64,000 nucleotides of DNA from assembly GCA_015061055.1 (NCBI GenBank), contig SUXH01000001.1:124001-188000 (forward strand). The letters run 5' to 3'. Under the pieces are notes generated by a model that searched no databases, was not told the origin of the DNA, and saw only the letters and a program-made list of their open reading frames with translations. The position numbers and the translations under genes were made by a program. This document shows positions 25,930 to 35,290 of the stretch, piece by piece; position 1 is the stretch's first letter, and every line of letters begins with the position of its first letter. The stretch comes from Bacteroidales bacterium. Its GTDB lineage: Bacteria > Bacteroidota > Bacteroidia > Bacteroidales > Muribaculaceae.

Positions 25930-26478
25930 TTATTCTTTAAAATCTTCAAAACTTTCCAAGTCGAACTCATCTTCATTAAAAGATTCATCACCATAGAATT
26001 CTTCATCAAGTTCATCAATCGTTGTTGATGCTACCGTTTTTTTACTTAAAGTATCATTTATCTCATCTATATCAACGAATTGCTTTGGCGCATTACCCAC
26101 CTTTCTTTGGCATAGAGGATCAAATAAAGATTTTCCGGGTTGCATTTCTTTCATTTCCATAAAGAAACAACGATCCGTCATATAATCAAAAACATATATT
26201 AGTTTTTGACCTTCATCTTCAATAAAATCACTCAATCGTGTATCTTCCATCAACCACATATCTTCATCAGAATCAGTATCCATTTCTTCTAATGTAATTT
26301 CCTGACCTTTTGACCAGTCATCTTCACACAAAAAGAATGAATCTAATTGATCCTTTGTATATCCTATTGAATCCAAGATTGTATTACGTAATCTCAAAAA
26401 AGTGTCATCTGAATCAATAGCAATCTCAAGCTTGAAGTTATCAACTTCATCTGAAACAATACAGAATTTGTAAATCAT
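25930..26478 (-). CDS. pRiA4b ORF-3-like protein
   Basis: A 182-residue acidic protein. The first about 130 residues match the pRiA4b ORF-3-like family pattern: YKFCIVSDEVDNFKLEIAID, FLRLRNTILDSIGY, FFLCEDDWSKG, LSDFIEDEGQKLIYVFDYMT with the aromatic D.MTDRCFF strand. The remainder is an Asp/Glu-rich tail ending FESFEDF-like repeats. The family is widespread but has no firmly known function. It is a single-gene unit between the hypothetical gene and spt. The 299-base gap to spt (26479-26777) holds only the spt terminator. Confidence 0.8.
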   Translation of the reverse strand: MIYKFCIVSDEVDNFKLEIAIDSDDTFLRLRNTILDSIGYTKDQLDSFFLCEDDWSKGQEITLEEMDTDSDEDMWLMEDTRLSDFIEDEGQKLIYVFDYMTDRCFFMEMKEMQPGKSLFDPLCQRKVGNAPKQFVDIDEINDTLSKKTVASTTIDELDEEFYGDESFNEDEFDLESFEDFKE

Positions 26479-26712
26479 ATTATTATTTTATCTTATTATC
26501 ATTTTACAATGCGAAATTAATAATTTAATACATACAAAACACATATCTAAGCAACTTTTTCACACAAAAAACAAAACTTTTTTTTTAGCAAATTATTTAC
26601 CTATTATTTTTGCTATAAAGTCAATATTTTTTAGAATAGAAAGTTCGTTATTATATCAAATAACGTATATTGTAAACCAAATTAATTTTCATCTCACTAC
26701 TTACTCAATTCT

Positions 26713-26762
26713 GATAAAAACAAAAGGACTTGAAATAAAATTCAAGTCCTTTTGTTTTTATC
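26713..26762 (-). terminator. Terminator of spt
   Basis: A perfect 22-base stem (26713-26734 with 26741-26762, core CAAAAGGACTTGAA) with a 6-base loop, 15 bases past the spt stop. Confidence 0.88.
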
Positions 26763-26777
26763 TATTTTTAAATTCTA

Positions 26778-27965
26778 TTATGGAACCAAATTATACTTTC
26801 TAAATACCTTTTGGATTTTTTCCAAGCCTTCAGTAACCTGCTCCTTAGTATGAGTAGCCATAAGGCTGAATCGAATCAATGTATCATGAGGTGCAACAGC
26901 CGGAGATACAACAGGATTTACAAATACACCTTCATCACTCAAATCACGAGTAATCATAAATGTCAAATTATTATCTCTAATATATAAAGGTATAATTGGA
27001 GTAGATGTATTTCCTATTTCAAATCCCATATTTTTGAAACCATCTAAAGCATAGTGAGTCAACGCCCACAAGTTTTCCATTCTTTCAGGCTCACTTATCA
27101 TAATATCAAGAGCAGCACTAACAGCTGCTGTTGATGCTGGTGTGATACTTGCAGTGAAAATATAACTTCTAGAATGATGACGTAAATAATTTGTAATTGT
27201 TTTATCGCATGCAATGAAACCACCTAATGAAGCAAATGACTTACTAAATGTACCCATAATCAAATCTACATCATCAGTCACACCAAAGTGATCACATGTA
27301 CCACGTCCTTGTTTTCCGAATACACCGATACCATGTGCTTCATCAACCATAACACTTGCATTATATTGCTTCGACAAGCGTATGATTTCTGGTAAATTAG
27401 CCACATCTCCTTCCATTGAGAATACACCATCGGTTACAATCAACTTAACATCATTATCCGAACATTTCTTCAACTGTTCTTCTAGTGATGCCATATCATT
27501 ATGTTTATATCTCAATGATTTTGAAAATGAAAGACGGCGTCCTTCAATTATAGATGCGTGGTCTTGTTCATCAAGAATAATTGTATCATTTCTACCTGTT
27601 AAAGTTGAAACCACTCCAAGATTTACACCAAATCCGGTTGAAAACAACATTGCATCTTCCTTTCCAACAAATGCTGCTAATTTTTGCTCTAATTCTTTAT
27701 GTATATCAAGTGTACCATTCAAGAACGGAGAACCGGCCAAACCTGTTCCATATTTTTTGGTTGCCTCGATTGCTGCTTCTTTAACCTTTGGGTGATTTGT
27801 TAATCCCATATAACTATTAGAACCGAACATCAATACTTTTTTACCATTGATAATAACTTCGGTGTCTTGCTCGCTTTCAATCTTGCGGAAATATGGATAA
27901 ATTCCGGCTGCTTTTGCCTTTTGTGGCTCTTGATATTGAGATAATTTAGCTTGTAGTAGCTTCAT
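26778..27965 (-). CDS. spt: Serine palmitoyltransferase
   Basis: A 395-residue PLP enzyme of the alpha-oxoamine synthase family. It condenses serine with an acyl-CoA as the first step of sphingolipid synthesis, a hallmark of Bacteroidales. Key residues: PLP lysine Lys242 in MGTFSKSFASLGG, Asp208 and His211 in VMVDEAHG, and His136 in DEQDHAS. The start resembles Bacteroides Spt (MKLLQAKLSQYQEPQKAKA, YPYFRKIES) and the length fits. Alternatives are KBL and AONS, which share the fold; the N-terminus and the phylum favour Spt. A -7 box (CAAAGTTA on the plus strand, 28050-28057) lies 84 bases upstream. Confidence 0.85.
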   Translation of the reverse strand: MKLLQAKLSQYQEPQKAKAAGIYPYFRKIESEQDTEVIINGKKVLMFGSNSYMGLTNHPKVKEAAIEATKKYGTGLAGSPFLNGTLDIHKELEQKLAAFVGKEDAMLFSTGFGVNLGVVSTLTGRNDTIILDEQDHASIIEGRRLSFSKSLRYKHNDMASLEEQLKKCSDNDVKLIVTDGVFSMEGDVANLPEIIRLSKQYNASVMVDEAHGIGVFGKQGRGTCDHFGVTDDVDLIMGTFSKSFASLGGFIACDKTITNYLRHHSRSYIFTASITPASTAAVSAALDIMISEPERMENLWALTHYALDGFKNMGFEIGNTSTPIIPLYIRDNNLTFMITRDLSDEGVFVNPVVSPAVAPHDTLIRFSLMATHTKEQVTEGLEKIQKVFRKYNLVP

Positions 27966-28049
27966 AGCTTTTATTAATAGATTATATTCAAATTATAAAC
28001 TTCTGCACACACAGCAGTTTCTTTTCAATCACTTACGAATTTCAGTTTG

Positions 28050-28057
28050 CAAAGTTA
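28050..28057 (-). promoter_or_regulatory. -7 box for spt
   Basis: TAACTTTG on the minus strand. The gap 27966-28254 is otherwise AT-rich with no other feature except the uvrB box. Confidence 0.4.
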
Positions 28058-28224
28058 CGAAATAAAATCCTATTACCGCTAAAAAATCTAAAATAATTAG
28101 CTCAATTTACATTTTTTGTGCAAAATTTTATGTAATTATTCTAATATTTGTAAACAAGGCTGACAAAACGAAACATCACATTCAATATTTTAATTTCACT
28201 CACCAAAATAAGTAACTTTTTTCG

Positions 28225-28232
28225 TAATTTTG
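28225..28232 (+). promoter_or_regulatory. -7 box for uvrB
   Basis: TAATTTTG, an exact TAnnTTTG match 22 bases before the uvrB start. No clear -33 element. Confidence 0.45.
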
Positions 28233-28254
28233 TAAGCTATAGAAAAATATAACT

Positions 28255-30330
28255 ATGTTTTTTCAATTAAACTCAGAATATAGCCCAACAGGCGACCAAC
28301 CTCAAGCTATTGAGCAATTGTCAAAAGGGGTTGTTGATGGGATTCAGTACCAAACTCTATTAGGGGTAACAGGATCCGGTAAGACTTTTACAATGGCTAA
28401 TGTCATTGCAAACACCAATCGCCCCACCCTAATTTTGTCTCACAACAAAACGTTGGCAGCACAATTGTATGCAGAGTTTAAATCTTTTTTTCCGAATAAC
28501 TCAGTTCATTATTTTGTTTCTTATTACGATTACTACCAACCTGAAGCCTACATACCATCTTCAGATAAATATATTGAAAAGGATTTAGCAATAAATGATG
28601 AAATTGACCGATTACGACTTGCAACTGTTGCTGCTTTATTATCCGGCAGAAGAGATATCATTGTCGTATCATCAGTTTCTTGCATCTATGGTATGGGAAA
28701 TCCAAACGATTTCAACGAAAACATTATTGAAATAAAATGCGGGCAGAATATTGGTCGTGATCGTTTCTTACGTACGCTGGTTGATGCTTTATACTCTCGA
28801 AATGAAATAGAATTATCTCGAGGTACATTTCGGGTAAAAGGTGACACCGTTGATATCGCACTCGCATACGAAGAAATTAACATACGTGTTATTTTCTGGG
28901 GAGATGAAATTGAATCAATCCAAATTATGGATACGATTACACAAATGCCGACCGAAAATGTTGAAGCATTTAGAATATTCCCTGCAAATATATTTGTAAC
29001 AACAAAAGAACGTATGGCTTTTGCTCTCGACAAAATTGCAGTTGATTTAGGAACTCAACGCGATATGTTTGAACGTGAGGGACGTTACACAGAAGCAAGC
29101 AGATTATATGAGCGCGTAAGTTACGACCTTGAAATGATTCGGGAAGTTGGATATTGCTCTGGCATCGAGAATTATTCAAGATACTTTGATGGTAGAGAAC
29201 CGGGTATGCGCCCTTTCTGTCTACTAGATTATTTCCCCAAAGACTATCTAACTATTATTGATGAGAGTCACGTAACTGTACCTCAAATACGAGGTATGTA
29301 TGGAGGAGATCTTTCACGTAAAACAAATTTAGTAAATTACGGATTTAGACTGCAAGCTGCTATTGACAATAGACCTCTTAAGTTTGAAGAGTTTGAATCT
29401 CTAACCAAACAAACAATATTCGTCAGTGCCACTCCGGCCGATTACGAATTAAATAAATGCGAAGGAATTATTACAGAACAAATTATACGCCCAACAGGTC
29501 TTCTCGACCCTCAAATAGTTGTTCGCCCAACAAGAGGACAAATAGATGACCTTTTAGATGAAATTCAGCGCCGTATTGAGTTTAATGAGCGAACTTTGGT
29601 TACTACTTTAACCAAACGTATGGCAGAAGAATTAGCGGCACACTTGACTAAGATAAATATTCGATGTGCATATATACACTCTGATGTTGAAACTATGGAC
29701 CGCATTAAGATTCTTGACCAGCTTCGTGGCGGTGATATTGATGTTTTAATTGGGGTAAATCTTCTTCGTGAGGGACTTGATCTTCCTGAAGTATCACTTG
29801 TAGCTATAATTGATGCCGACAAAGAGGGTTTTTTACGTAATCATCGTTCTCTCACTCAAACAGCGGGACGAGCTGCACGTAATTTGAATGGTATGGTAAT
29901 TATGTATGCTGACAAGATAACCGAATCAATGCAAAAAACCATAGAAGAAACCGACCGACGTCGCACATTACAATTAAGATATAATGAAGAGAATGGCATA
30001 ACACCACAAGCAATCGTGAAAGCAAGGAATCTTATCGTCGGACAAGATTCTGATACAGCAACTCCTAAACTTACATCAAAAGGCAGATTTATAGAGAAAA
30101 GCAATATCAACCCAATTATACAAAGTTATATTGATAAAGAGTTTAACAAAACAGTGAATATTGCGGCCGATCCGGTTGTTAAATATATGACTGTAAACGA
30201 CAAGAAGAAAGTAATAGAACGATTGCGTATTCAAATGACTGAAGCAGCTAAACGTATGGATTTCATTGAGGCAGCACAATATCGTGATGAGTTACTTGCT
30301 CTTGAAGAATCAATAAAAAATGCGGAATAA
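28255..30330 (+). CDS. uvrB: Excinuclease ABC subunit B
   Basis: UvrB is the damage-verifying helicase-like subunit of nucleotide excision repair. The 691-residue protein has Walker A GVTGSGKTFTMAN, the beta-hairpin region YYDYYQPEAYIPSSDKYIEK, the DESHVT box, helicase motifs VSATPADYE and GVNLLREGLDLPEVSLVAI, and a C-terminal UVR motif (MTEAAKRMDFIEAAQYRDEL) that binds UvrC. No start ambiguity. The ygiQ-like gene follows after 2 bases. Confidence 0.98.
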   Translation: MFFQLNSEYSPTGDQPQAIEQLSKGVVDGIQYQTLLGVTGSGKTFTMANVIANTNRPTLILSHNKTLAAQLYAEFKSFFPNNSVHYFVSYYDYYQPEAYIPSSDKYIEKDLAINDEIDRLRLATVAALLSGRRDIIVVSSVSCIYGMGNPNDFNENIIEIKCGQNIGRDRFLRTLVDALYSRNEIELSRGTFRVKGDTVDIALAYEEINIRVIFWGDEIESIQIMDTITQMPTENVEAFRIFPANIFVTTKERMAFALDKIAVDLGTQRDMFEREGRYTEASRLYERVSYDLEMIREVGYCSGIENYSRYFDGREPGMRPFCLLDYFPKDYLTIIDESHVTVPQIRGMYGGDLSRKTNLVNYGFRLQAAIDNRPLKFEEFESLTKQTIFVSATPADYELNKCEGIITEQIIRPTGLLDPQIVVRPTRGQIDDLLDEIQRRIEFNERTLVTTLTKRMAEELAAHLTKINIRCAYIHSDVETMDRIKILDQLRGGDIDVLIGVNLLREGLDLPEVSLVAIIDADKEGFLRNHRSLTQTAGRAARNLNGMVIMYADKITESMQKTIEETDRRRTLQLRYNEENGITPQAIVKARNLIVGQDSDTATPKLTSKGRFIEKSNINPIIQSYIDKEFNKTVNIAADPVVKYMTVNDKKKVIERLRIQMTEAAKRMDFIEAAQYRDELLALEESIKNAE

Positions 30331-30332
30331 CA

Positions 30333-32270
30333 ATGGATGAAACAAAATACAAAAATAAACAATGGCTCCCAACTACAAAAAAAGAAATTGAATATCTTGG
30401 GTGGGATTATATCGATGTGATATTATTTTCAGGTGATGCCTACATTGATCATCCATCGATGGGAACTGCTGTTATTGGACGTGTACTCGAATCGAATGGT
30501 TATCGAGTTGCCATAGTTCCTCAACCAAATTGGCGAGATGACCTTCGTGATTTCACAAAACTTGGAAAGCCTCGTTTGTTTTTTGGGGTATCTGCAGGAG
30601 CAATGGATTCTATGGTTAATCATTACACAGCCAATAGGCGAAAGCGTAGTGATGATGCATATACTCCAAATGCAAAGGCTGGTATGCGTCCGGATTATCC
30701 CACAATTGTATATTCAAATACACTTAAAAAAAACTATCCTGATGTTCCTATCATTGTGGGAGGAATCGAGGCATCTATGCGCCGACTTGCACACTACGAT
30801 TATTGGAAGGATGAATTAAGACCTTCAATTCTTGTAGATTGTCAAGCTGACCTCTTAATTTATGGTATGGGTGAAAAAACTATTATTGAGATTGCCAATG
30901 CGCTTCGTGATGGTAAAGGTATCCATGAATTGACTGATATACCACAAACGGCTTTACGAAGCACAATTGACTGTATCCCTAACGCAACAAATAATGATGA
31001 ATTAGTTCTTCATTCATTCGAAGAATGTAAAAAGGACAAGAAAAAGCACGCTGAAAATTTTAAAAACATTGAAATTGAATCTAATCGTTGGCAAGGTCGT
31101 ACAATTTGGCAACGTACCGGTAATATAGCAATTAAAATTAATAAAACTAACCCACCTATGACAGAGGTAGAAATCGATGCATCATTCAACCTTCCTTATA
31201 CTCGACTACCTCACCCTCGTTACAATGGTAAACGTATTCCGGCTTACGAGATGATACGTCATTCCGTAAACTTACATCGTGGGTGTTTTGGTGGTTGTTC
31301 TTTCTGTACAATTTCAGCACATCAAGGTAAGTTTATTGCTTCGCGCAGTAAAGAATCAATTATGAAAGAAGTTGCGCAAGTGTGCGAAATGGAAGATTTC
31401 AAAGGTTACATTTCCGATTTAGGGGGACCATCGGCCAACATGTACAAACTTGGGGGAATAGATATCAATAAATGCAAAATATGCGTTAGACCTTCATGTT
31501 TATACCCATTACCATGCTCAAACTTAAACACCAACCACTCGCTATTACTTGATATATACCACGAGGTAGACAAACTTCCACAAGTAAAGAAATCATTTGT
31601 GGGTAGTGGTGTGCGATATGACTTGTCAATGCACAAAAGTTCTGATGAACGCATCAATAAGATTAATAGAAAATATAACGAAGAACTTATCACAAACCAT
31701 GTGTCAGGACGACTAAAAGTTGCTCCTGAACACACATCTGAAAATGTTCTTAAACTTATGCGCAAACCTTCATTCACTCAATTTGAAGATTTTAAGCACA
31801 TTTTTGATCGTATCAATAAAAATAAGGGCTTGAATCAGCAACTTATACCTTATTTTATATCATCTCACCCTGGCTGTACCGAATGTGATATGGCAGAACT
31901 TGCATGCAAGACTAAAAAATTAAACTTTCATCTTGAGCAAGTACAAGATTTTACACCTACTCCTATGACTATGTCGACTGAAATGTATTACACAGGCTAC
32001 AATCCATATACTCTTCAACCAGTATTTACAGCACATACAAAAGAAGATAAACTTGCTCAACGCAAATACTTCTTTTGGTACGATGACAAATACAAATACG
32101 ACATTATCCGCTCATTACAACGCATAAATCGCATAGATCTAATTAACGAGCTGTATCCCGGTGGCACTCAACGAACATACGTTGCAAATAAGCGTATTCC
32201 GAAATCTCCAACTTCAAAGAAAGACTTTAAACCAACAAAAAAGAATCATAATAATAAAAACAAAAAATAA
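30333..32270 (+). CDS. YgiQ-family radical SAM protein
   Basis: A 645-residue radical SAM enzyme. The 4Fe-4S motif is CxxxCxxC at Cys318, Cys322 and Cys325 (GCFGGCSFC). The N-terminal half (MGTAVIGRVLESNGYRVAIV, VIVGGIEASMRRLAHYDYW) is the UPF0313 domain, and the C-terminal part has the DUF3362 extension with EQVQDFTPTPMTM and a Lys/Asn-rich tail. The reaction is unknown for the family. It is 2 bases from uvrB, so the two are co-translated; a functional link is not established. Confidence 0.93.
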   Translation: MDETKYKNKQWLPTTKKEIEYLGWDYIDVILFSGDAYIDHPSMGTAVIGRVLESNGYRVAIVPQPNWRDDLRDFTKLGKPRLFFGVSAGAMDSMVNHYTANRRKRSDDAYTPNAKAGMRPDYPTIVYSNTLKKNYPDVPIIVGGIEASMRRLAHYDYWKDELRPSILVDCQADLLIYGMGEKTIIEIANALRDGKGIHELTDIPQTALRSTIDCIPNATNNDELVLHSFEECKKDKKKHAENFKNIEIESNRWQGRTIWQRTGNIAIKINKTNPPMTEVEIDASFNLPYTRLPHPRYNGKRIPAYEMIRHSVNLHRGCFGGCSFCTISAHQGKFIASRSKESIMKEVAQVCEMEDFKGYISDLGGPSANMYKLGGIDINKCKICVRPSCLYPLPCSNLNTNHSLLLDIYHEVDKLPQVKKSFVGSGVRYDLSMHKSSDERINKINRKYNEELITNHVSGRLKVAPEHTSENVLKLMRKPSFTQFEDFKHIFDRINKNKGLNQQLIPYFISSHPGCTECDMAELACKTKKLNFHLEQVQDFTPTPMTMSTEMYYTGYNPYTLQPVFTAHTKEDKLAQRKYFFWYDDKYKYDIIRSLQRINRIDLINELYPGGTQRTYVANKRIPKSPTSKKDFKPTKKNHNNKNKK

Positions 32271-32300
32271 CTATTAATAAATTAATAATCTAAATCTTTT

Positions 32301-34397
32301 ATGAACTTATCTAAATTTACAATTATGGCATCTCTTTTTGCCCTTTCCGGCTTAGCTTCTTGTGAGAAAGCAGCCGAGGAAGTTATCATCGAGCAGCCAC
32401 AAGTGAAAATCGAAAATGGTCAATTCACACCTGAGGCTCTTATGTCAATGGGTGCAGTTACCGATCCTCAAGTATCACCAGATGGTACAAAAGTACTTTA
32501 TGGTGTAAAATTTGAAAGCATTGAGCAAAACAAATCAAATCGCGAACTTTGGATAGTTGGAGTTGATGGTTCTAATCCTACACGCATCACAAAGACTGCT
32601 AAAGGCGAACAAAACGCAGTATGGATCAATGGTGGCAATAAAATTGCATTCCTTTACCCACAAGACGGCAAAATGCAAATTTGGACAATGAATCCTGATG
32701 GGACCGATCGCAAAGTGGTTTCTAACGTAGAAAATGGTGTTGATGGTTTCGTATTATCTCCAGATGAAACAAAGATTGCTCTTATCTCTCAAGTTAAATG
32801 GGGCAACGACACTAAGGAACTTTATCCTGAACACGACAAGGCTAACGTACGCATCATCACTGATATGATGTACAAGCACTGGGATGAATGGGTTAAGACT
32901 ATCCCTCACTCTTTCGTTGCCGATTTCGACGGTAAGCAAGTTACCAACATCGTTGATATGTTGAAAGACGAACCATACGAAGCTCCTATGAAGCCTTTTG
33001 GTGGCGTTGAATCTATTGCATGGGCTCCAGATGGTAAAAGTATTGTATATGTATCACGAAAGAAAACAGGTAAAGAATATTCACTTTCAACTAATTCCGA
33101 CCTATATCAATATAACCTTGAAACAGGCGAAACTAAGAACCTTACTGAAGGTATGATGGGTTACGATACAAACCCACGTTTCTCTAAGAGTGGTCGTTAT
33201 CTTGCATGGCTTTCTATGGAACGTGACGGTTATGAAAGTGATATGAATCGCATCTTCATTCTTGATATGGAAAGTGGCGAAAAGAAGCACCTTACTGCAA
33301 ATTGGGATTATGCTGTAGATCAAATGGCCTGGTCTCCTAACGAAAAGGCTATCTTTTTCACAGCTCCTTACCTTGGTTGTGCTCCACTGTTCAAAATCAA
33401 TATTGAAACTTCTGAAATCACAACTATTGCTGAAGGCGAATACGACTATGCAGCTGTAGTTCCTGTTAACGATGAAACTATCATCACTCTTCGTCACTCT
33501 CTACAAGAGCCTAACGAAGTTTATGCTGTTACAGGTGGCGAAATCAAGAAACTTTCTAATGTAAACGATGCTATACTTGCATCTCTTAACAATGTTACTG
33601 TTAAGAAAGTGCTTGTTCCTACTACTGATGGTAAGAAAATGACTACATGGGTAGTTCTTCCTCCTAACTTCGATGAAACGAAGAAATATCCGGCAATACT
33701 TTATTGCCAAGGTGGCCCACAACAACCGGTAAGCCAATTCTGGTCTTATCGTTGGAACCTTCGTTTGATGGCTTCTCAAGGTTACATCGTAATTGCTCCT
33801 AACCGTCGTGGTCTTCCTGGTTTCGGAACAGAATGGAATGAACAAATTTCAGGCGATTATCCTGGTCAAAATATGAAGGATTACTTTGCTGCTGTTGACT
33901 ACATGAAGAAAGAACCTTACGTCGATGGTGATCACATCGGTGCAGTTGGTGCAAGCTATGGTGGTTTCTCTGTATATTGGTTGGCTGGTAACCACGAAGG
34001 TCGTTTCAAAGCTCTTATTGCTCATGCTGGTATCTTCAACATGGAAGCTCAATATCTTGAAACTGAAGAAATGTGGTTCGCTAACTGGGATATGGGTGGC
34101 GCATTTTGGGAAAAAGACAACAAGGTTGCTCAACGCACATTTGCTTGCTCTCCTCACAAATATGTTAAGAACTGGACAGCTCCTATCCTTATCACTGCAG
34201 GCGAACTTGACTATCGCATCTTGAGTTCACAAGCTGAAATGGCATTCAACGCTGCCACATTGCTTGGTGTTCCTTCGAAAATGATTCTTTATCCTGACGA
34301 AAATCACTGGATTCTTAAGCCACAAAACAGTTTGATATGGCAAAAAGAATTCTTCGGTTGGCTTGATAAATATCTTAAAGAAGATACTAACAAATAG
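32301..34397 (+). CDS. S9 family prolyl-oligopeptidase-type peptidase (DPP-like lipoprotein)
   Basis: A 698-residue lipoprotein (signal ending ALSGLASC, Cys21). The N-terminal about 430 residues are a beta-propeller with WD40/TolB-like repeats (VSPDGTKVLYGVKF, AWAPDGKSIVYVSRK, AWSPNEKAIFFTA). The C-terminal alpha/beta hydrolase domain has Ser552 (GASYGGFS), Asp637 (GELDYRI) and His669 (DENHWI). This is the layout of dipeptidyl-peptidase 5-like enzymes that trim peptides in the periplasm of peptide-using Bacteroidetes. Its exact specificity is not visible. It lies 30 bases after ygiQ and ends at a strong terminator. Confidence 0.92.
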   Translation: MNLSKFTIMASLFALSGLASCEKAAEEVIIEQPQVKIENGQFTPEALMSMGAVTDPQVSPDGTKVLYGVKFESIEQNKSNRELWIVGVDGSNPTRITKTAKGEQNAVWINGGNKIAFLYPQDGKMQIWTMNPDGTDRKVVSNVENGVDGFVLSPDETKIALISQVKWGNDTKELYPEHDKANVRIITDMMYKHWDEWVKTIPHSFVADFDGKQVTNIVDMLKDEPYEAPMKPFGGVESIAWAPDGKSIVYVSRKKTGKEYSLSTNSDLYQYNLETGETKNLTEGMMGYDTNPRFSKSGRYLAWLSMERDGYESDMNRIFILDMESGEKKHLTANWDYAVDQMAWSPNEKAIFFTAPYLGCAPLFKINIETSEITTIAEGEYDYAAVVPVNDETIITLRHSLQEPNEVYAVTGGEIKKLSNVNDAILASLNNVTVKKVLVPTTDGKKMTTWVVLPPNFDETKKYPAILYCQGGPQQPVSQFWSYRWNLRLMASQGYIVIAPNRRGLPGFGTEWNEQISGDYPGQNMKDYFAAVDYMKKEPYVDGDHIGAVGASYGGFSVYWLAGNHEGRFKALIAHAGIFNMEAQYLETEEMWFANWDMGGAFWEKDNKVAQRTFACSPHKYVKNWTAPILITAGELDYRILSSQAEMAFNAATLLGVPSKMILYPDENHWILKPQNSLIWQKEFFGWLDKYLKEDTNK

Positions 34398-34408
34398 CAC
34401 TCCCATAC

Positions 34409-34453
34409 AATGTAAAATGAGGTGTATCTCTTTGATACACCTCATTTTACATT
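34409..34453. terminator. Bidirectional terminator
   Basis: A perfect 20-base stem (34409-34428 with 34434-34453, core AAAATGAGGTGTATC) with a 5-base loop. It lies between the converging peptidase and hydrolase genes. Confidence 0.88.
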
Positions 34454-34470
34454 ATAATAGTTAAAGTTTT

Positions 34471-35163
34471 CTATTTTGTATGACTAAAAAACTCTTTTAA
34501 TAATCCAGGAGTACATTCTGCAGCATCTCCTCCATGTTTATATTGGGGACAATACTTATATTTCACGTTCACACCTTGCTTAACAAGTTCTTCTACTTTT
34601 GCTGTACAATCTTTCTCGCTTCTTGTATTAAAGAAATAAATTGGAATATCCACTTTCCTTGGTGATGAACATGACATCGATATTGCTGCCGCAAACATTT
34701 CAGGGTGTTTTTCAGCATAATCCCAAGTCCCTACACCTCCATCAGAAGAACCTGTAACATATATTCTCTTTTCATCAACAAGACCTTTTTTAATATAATC
34801 GTCTATTATATGTTTCACATCATCATAGCAATCTCTCCATGCCACAGGTTCTTTTTGCCAAGACTTATGACATACAGGGAATAATGCCACTGCTTTAGTT
34901 CCACTTTCTTTAAGATACTTCAAAATACGTTCATCAGCATCAACACAATCAATATGATTGAATGCAAAGAAATTATGCTTTGCTATATCCCTCACTCCTC
35001 CATGAAGCCACAATAATACAATTGCCTTACCAGGCTTATCGGTATTAATATTAACAACTCGACAAGGCACGTTATAAGTAAACTCACCTTCAGGTAAAGT
35101 TACACTATGACTTTTACACGATGTAACCAATAGTAACGTAATAATAAAATATAAAAATCTCAT
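34471..35163 (-). CDS. Lipoprotein alpha/beta hydrolase (esterase/depolymerase-like)
   Basis: Taken from MRFLYFIITL, which gives a proper lipoprotein signal (LLVTSC, Cys16); ten upstream in-frame residues (from 35193) would spoil it. The 230-residue protein has an LLWLHGG oxyanion-region motif, the nucleophile elbow GSSDGG with Ser140, and a likely catalytic His210 (YKHGGDAAE). It resembles PHB-depolymerase/carboxylesterase-type hydrolases. Substrate unknown. Single gene, downstream of the glycine cleavage operon in the same direction but behind a hairpin. Confidence 0.75.
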   Translation of the reverse strand: MRFLYFIITLLLVTSCKSHSVTLPEGEFTYNVPCRVVNINTDKPGKAIVLLWLHGGVRDIAKHNFFAFNHIDCVDADERILKYLKESGTKAVALFPVCHKSWQKEPVAWRDCYDDVKHIIDDYIKKGLVDEKRIYVTGSSDGGVGTWDYAEKHPEMFAAAISMSCSSPRKVDIPIYFFNTRSEKDCTAKVEELVKQGVNVKYKYCPQYKHGGDAAECTPGLLKEFFSHTK

Positions 35164-35236
35164 ATCTATATGTTTTTTGTTATTATAGAGCAAATATAAT
35201 CATATTTACCCAATCTATAAAATATAATACAAAAAC

Positions 35237-35269
35237 AATGCAAGCGAACCTTAACAACTCACTTGCATT
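35237..35269 (-). terminator. Possible terminator of the glycine cleavage operon
   Basis: AATGCAAG (35237-35244) pairs with CTTGCATT (35262-35269) around a 17-base loop, 21 bases past the lpdA stop. The stem is short and the loop long. Confidence 0.4.
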
Positions 35270-35290
35270 TGATCGATTCTTTTAACACGT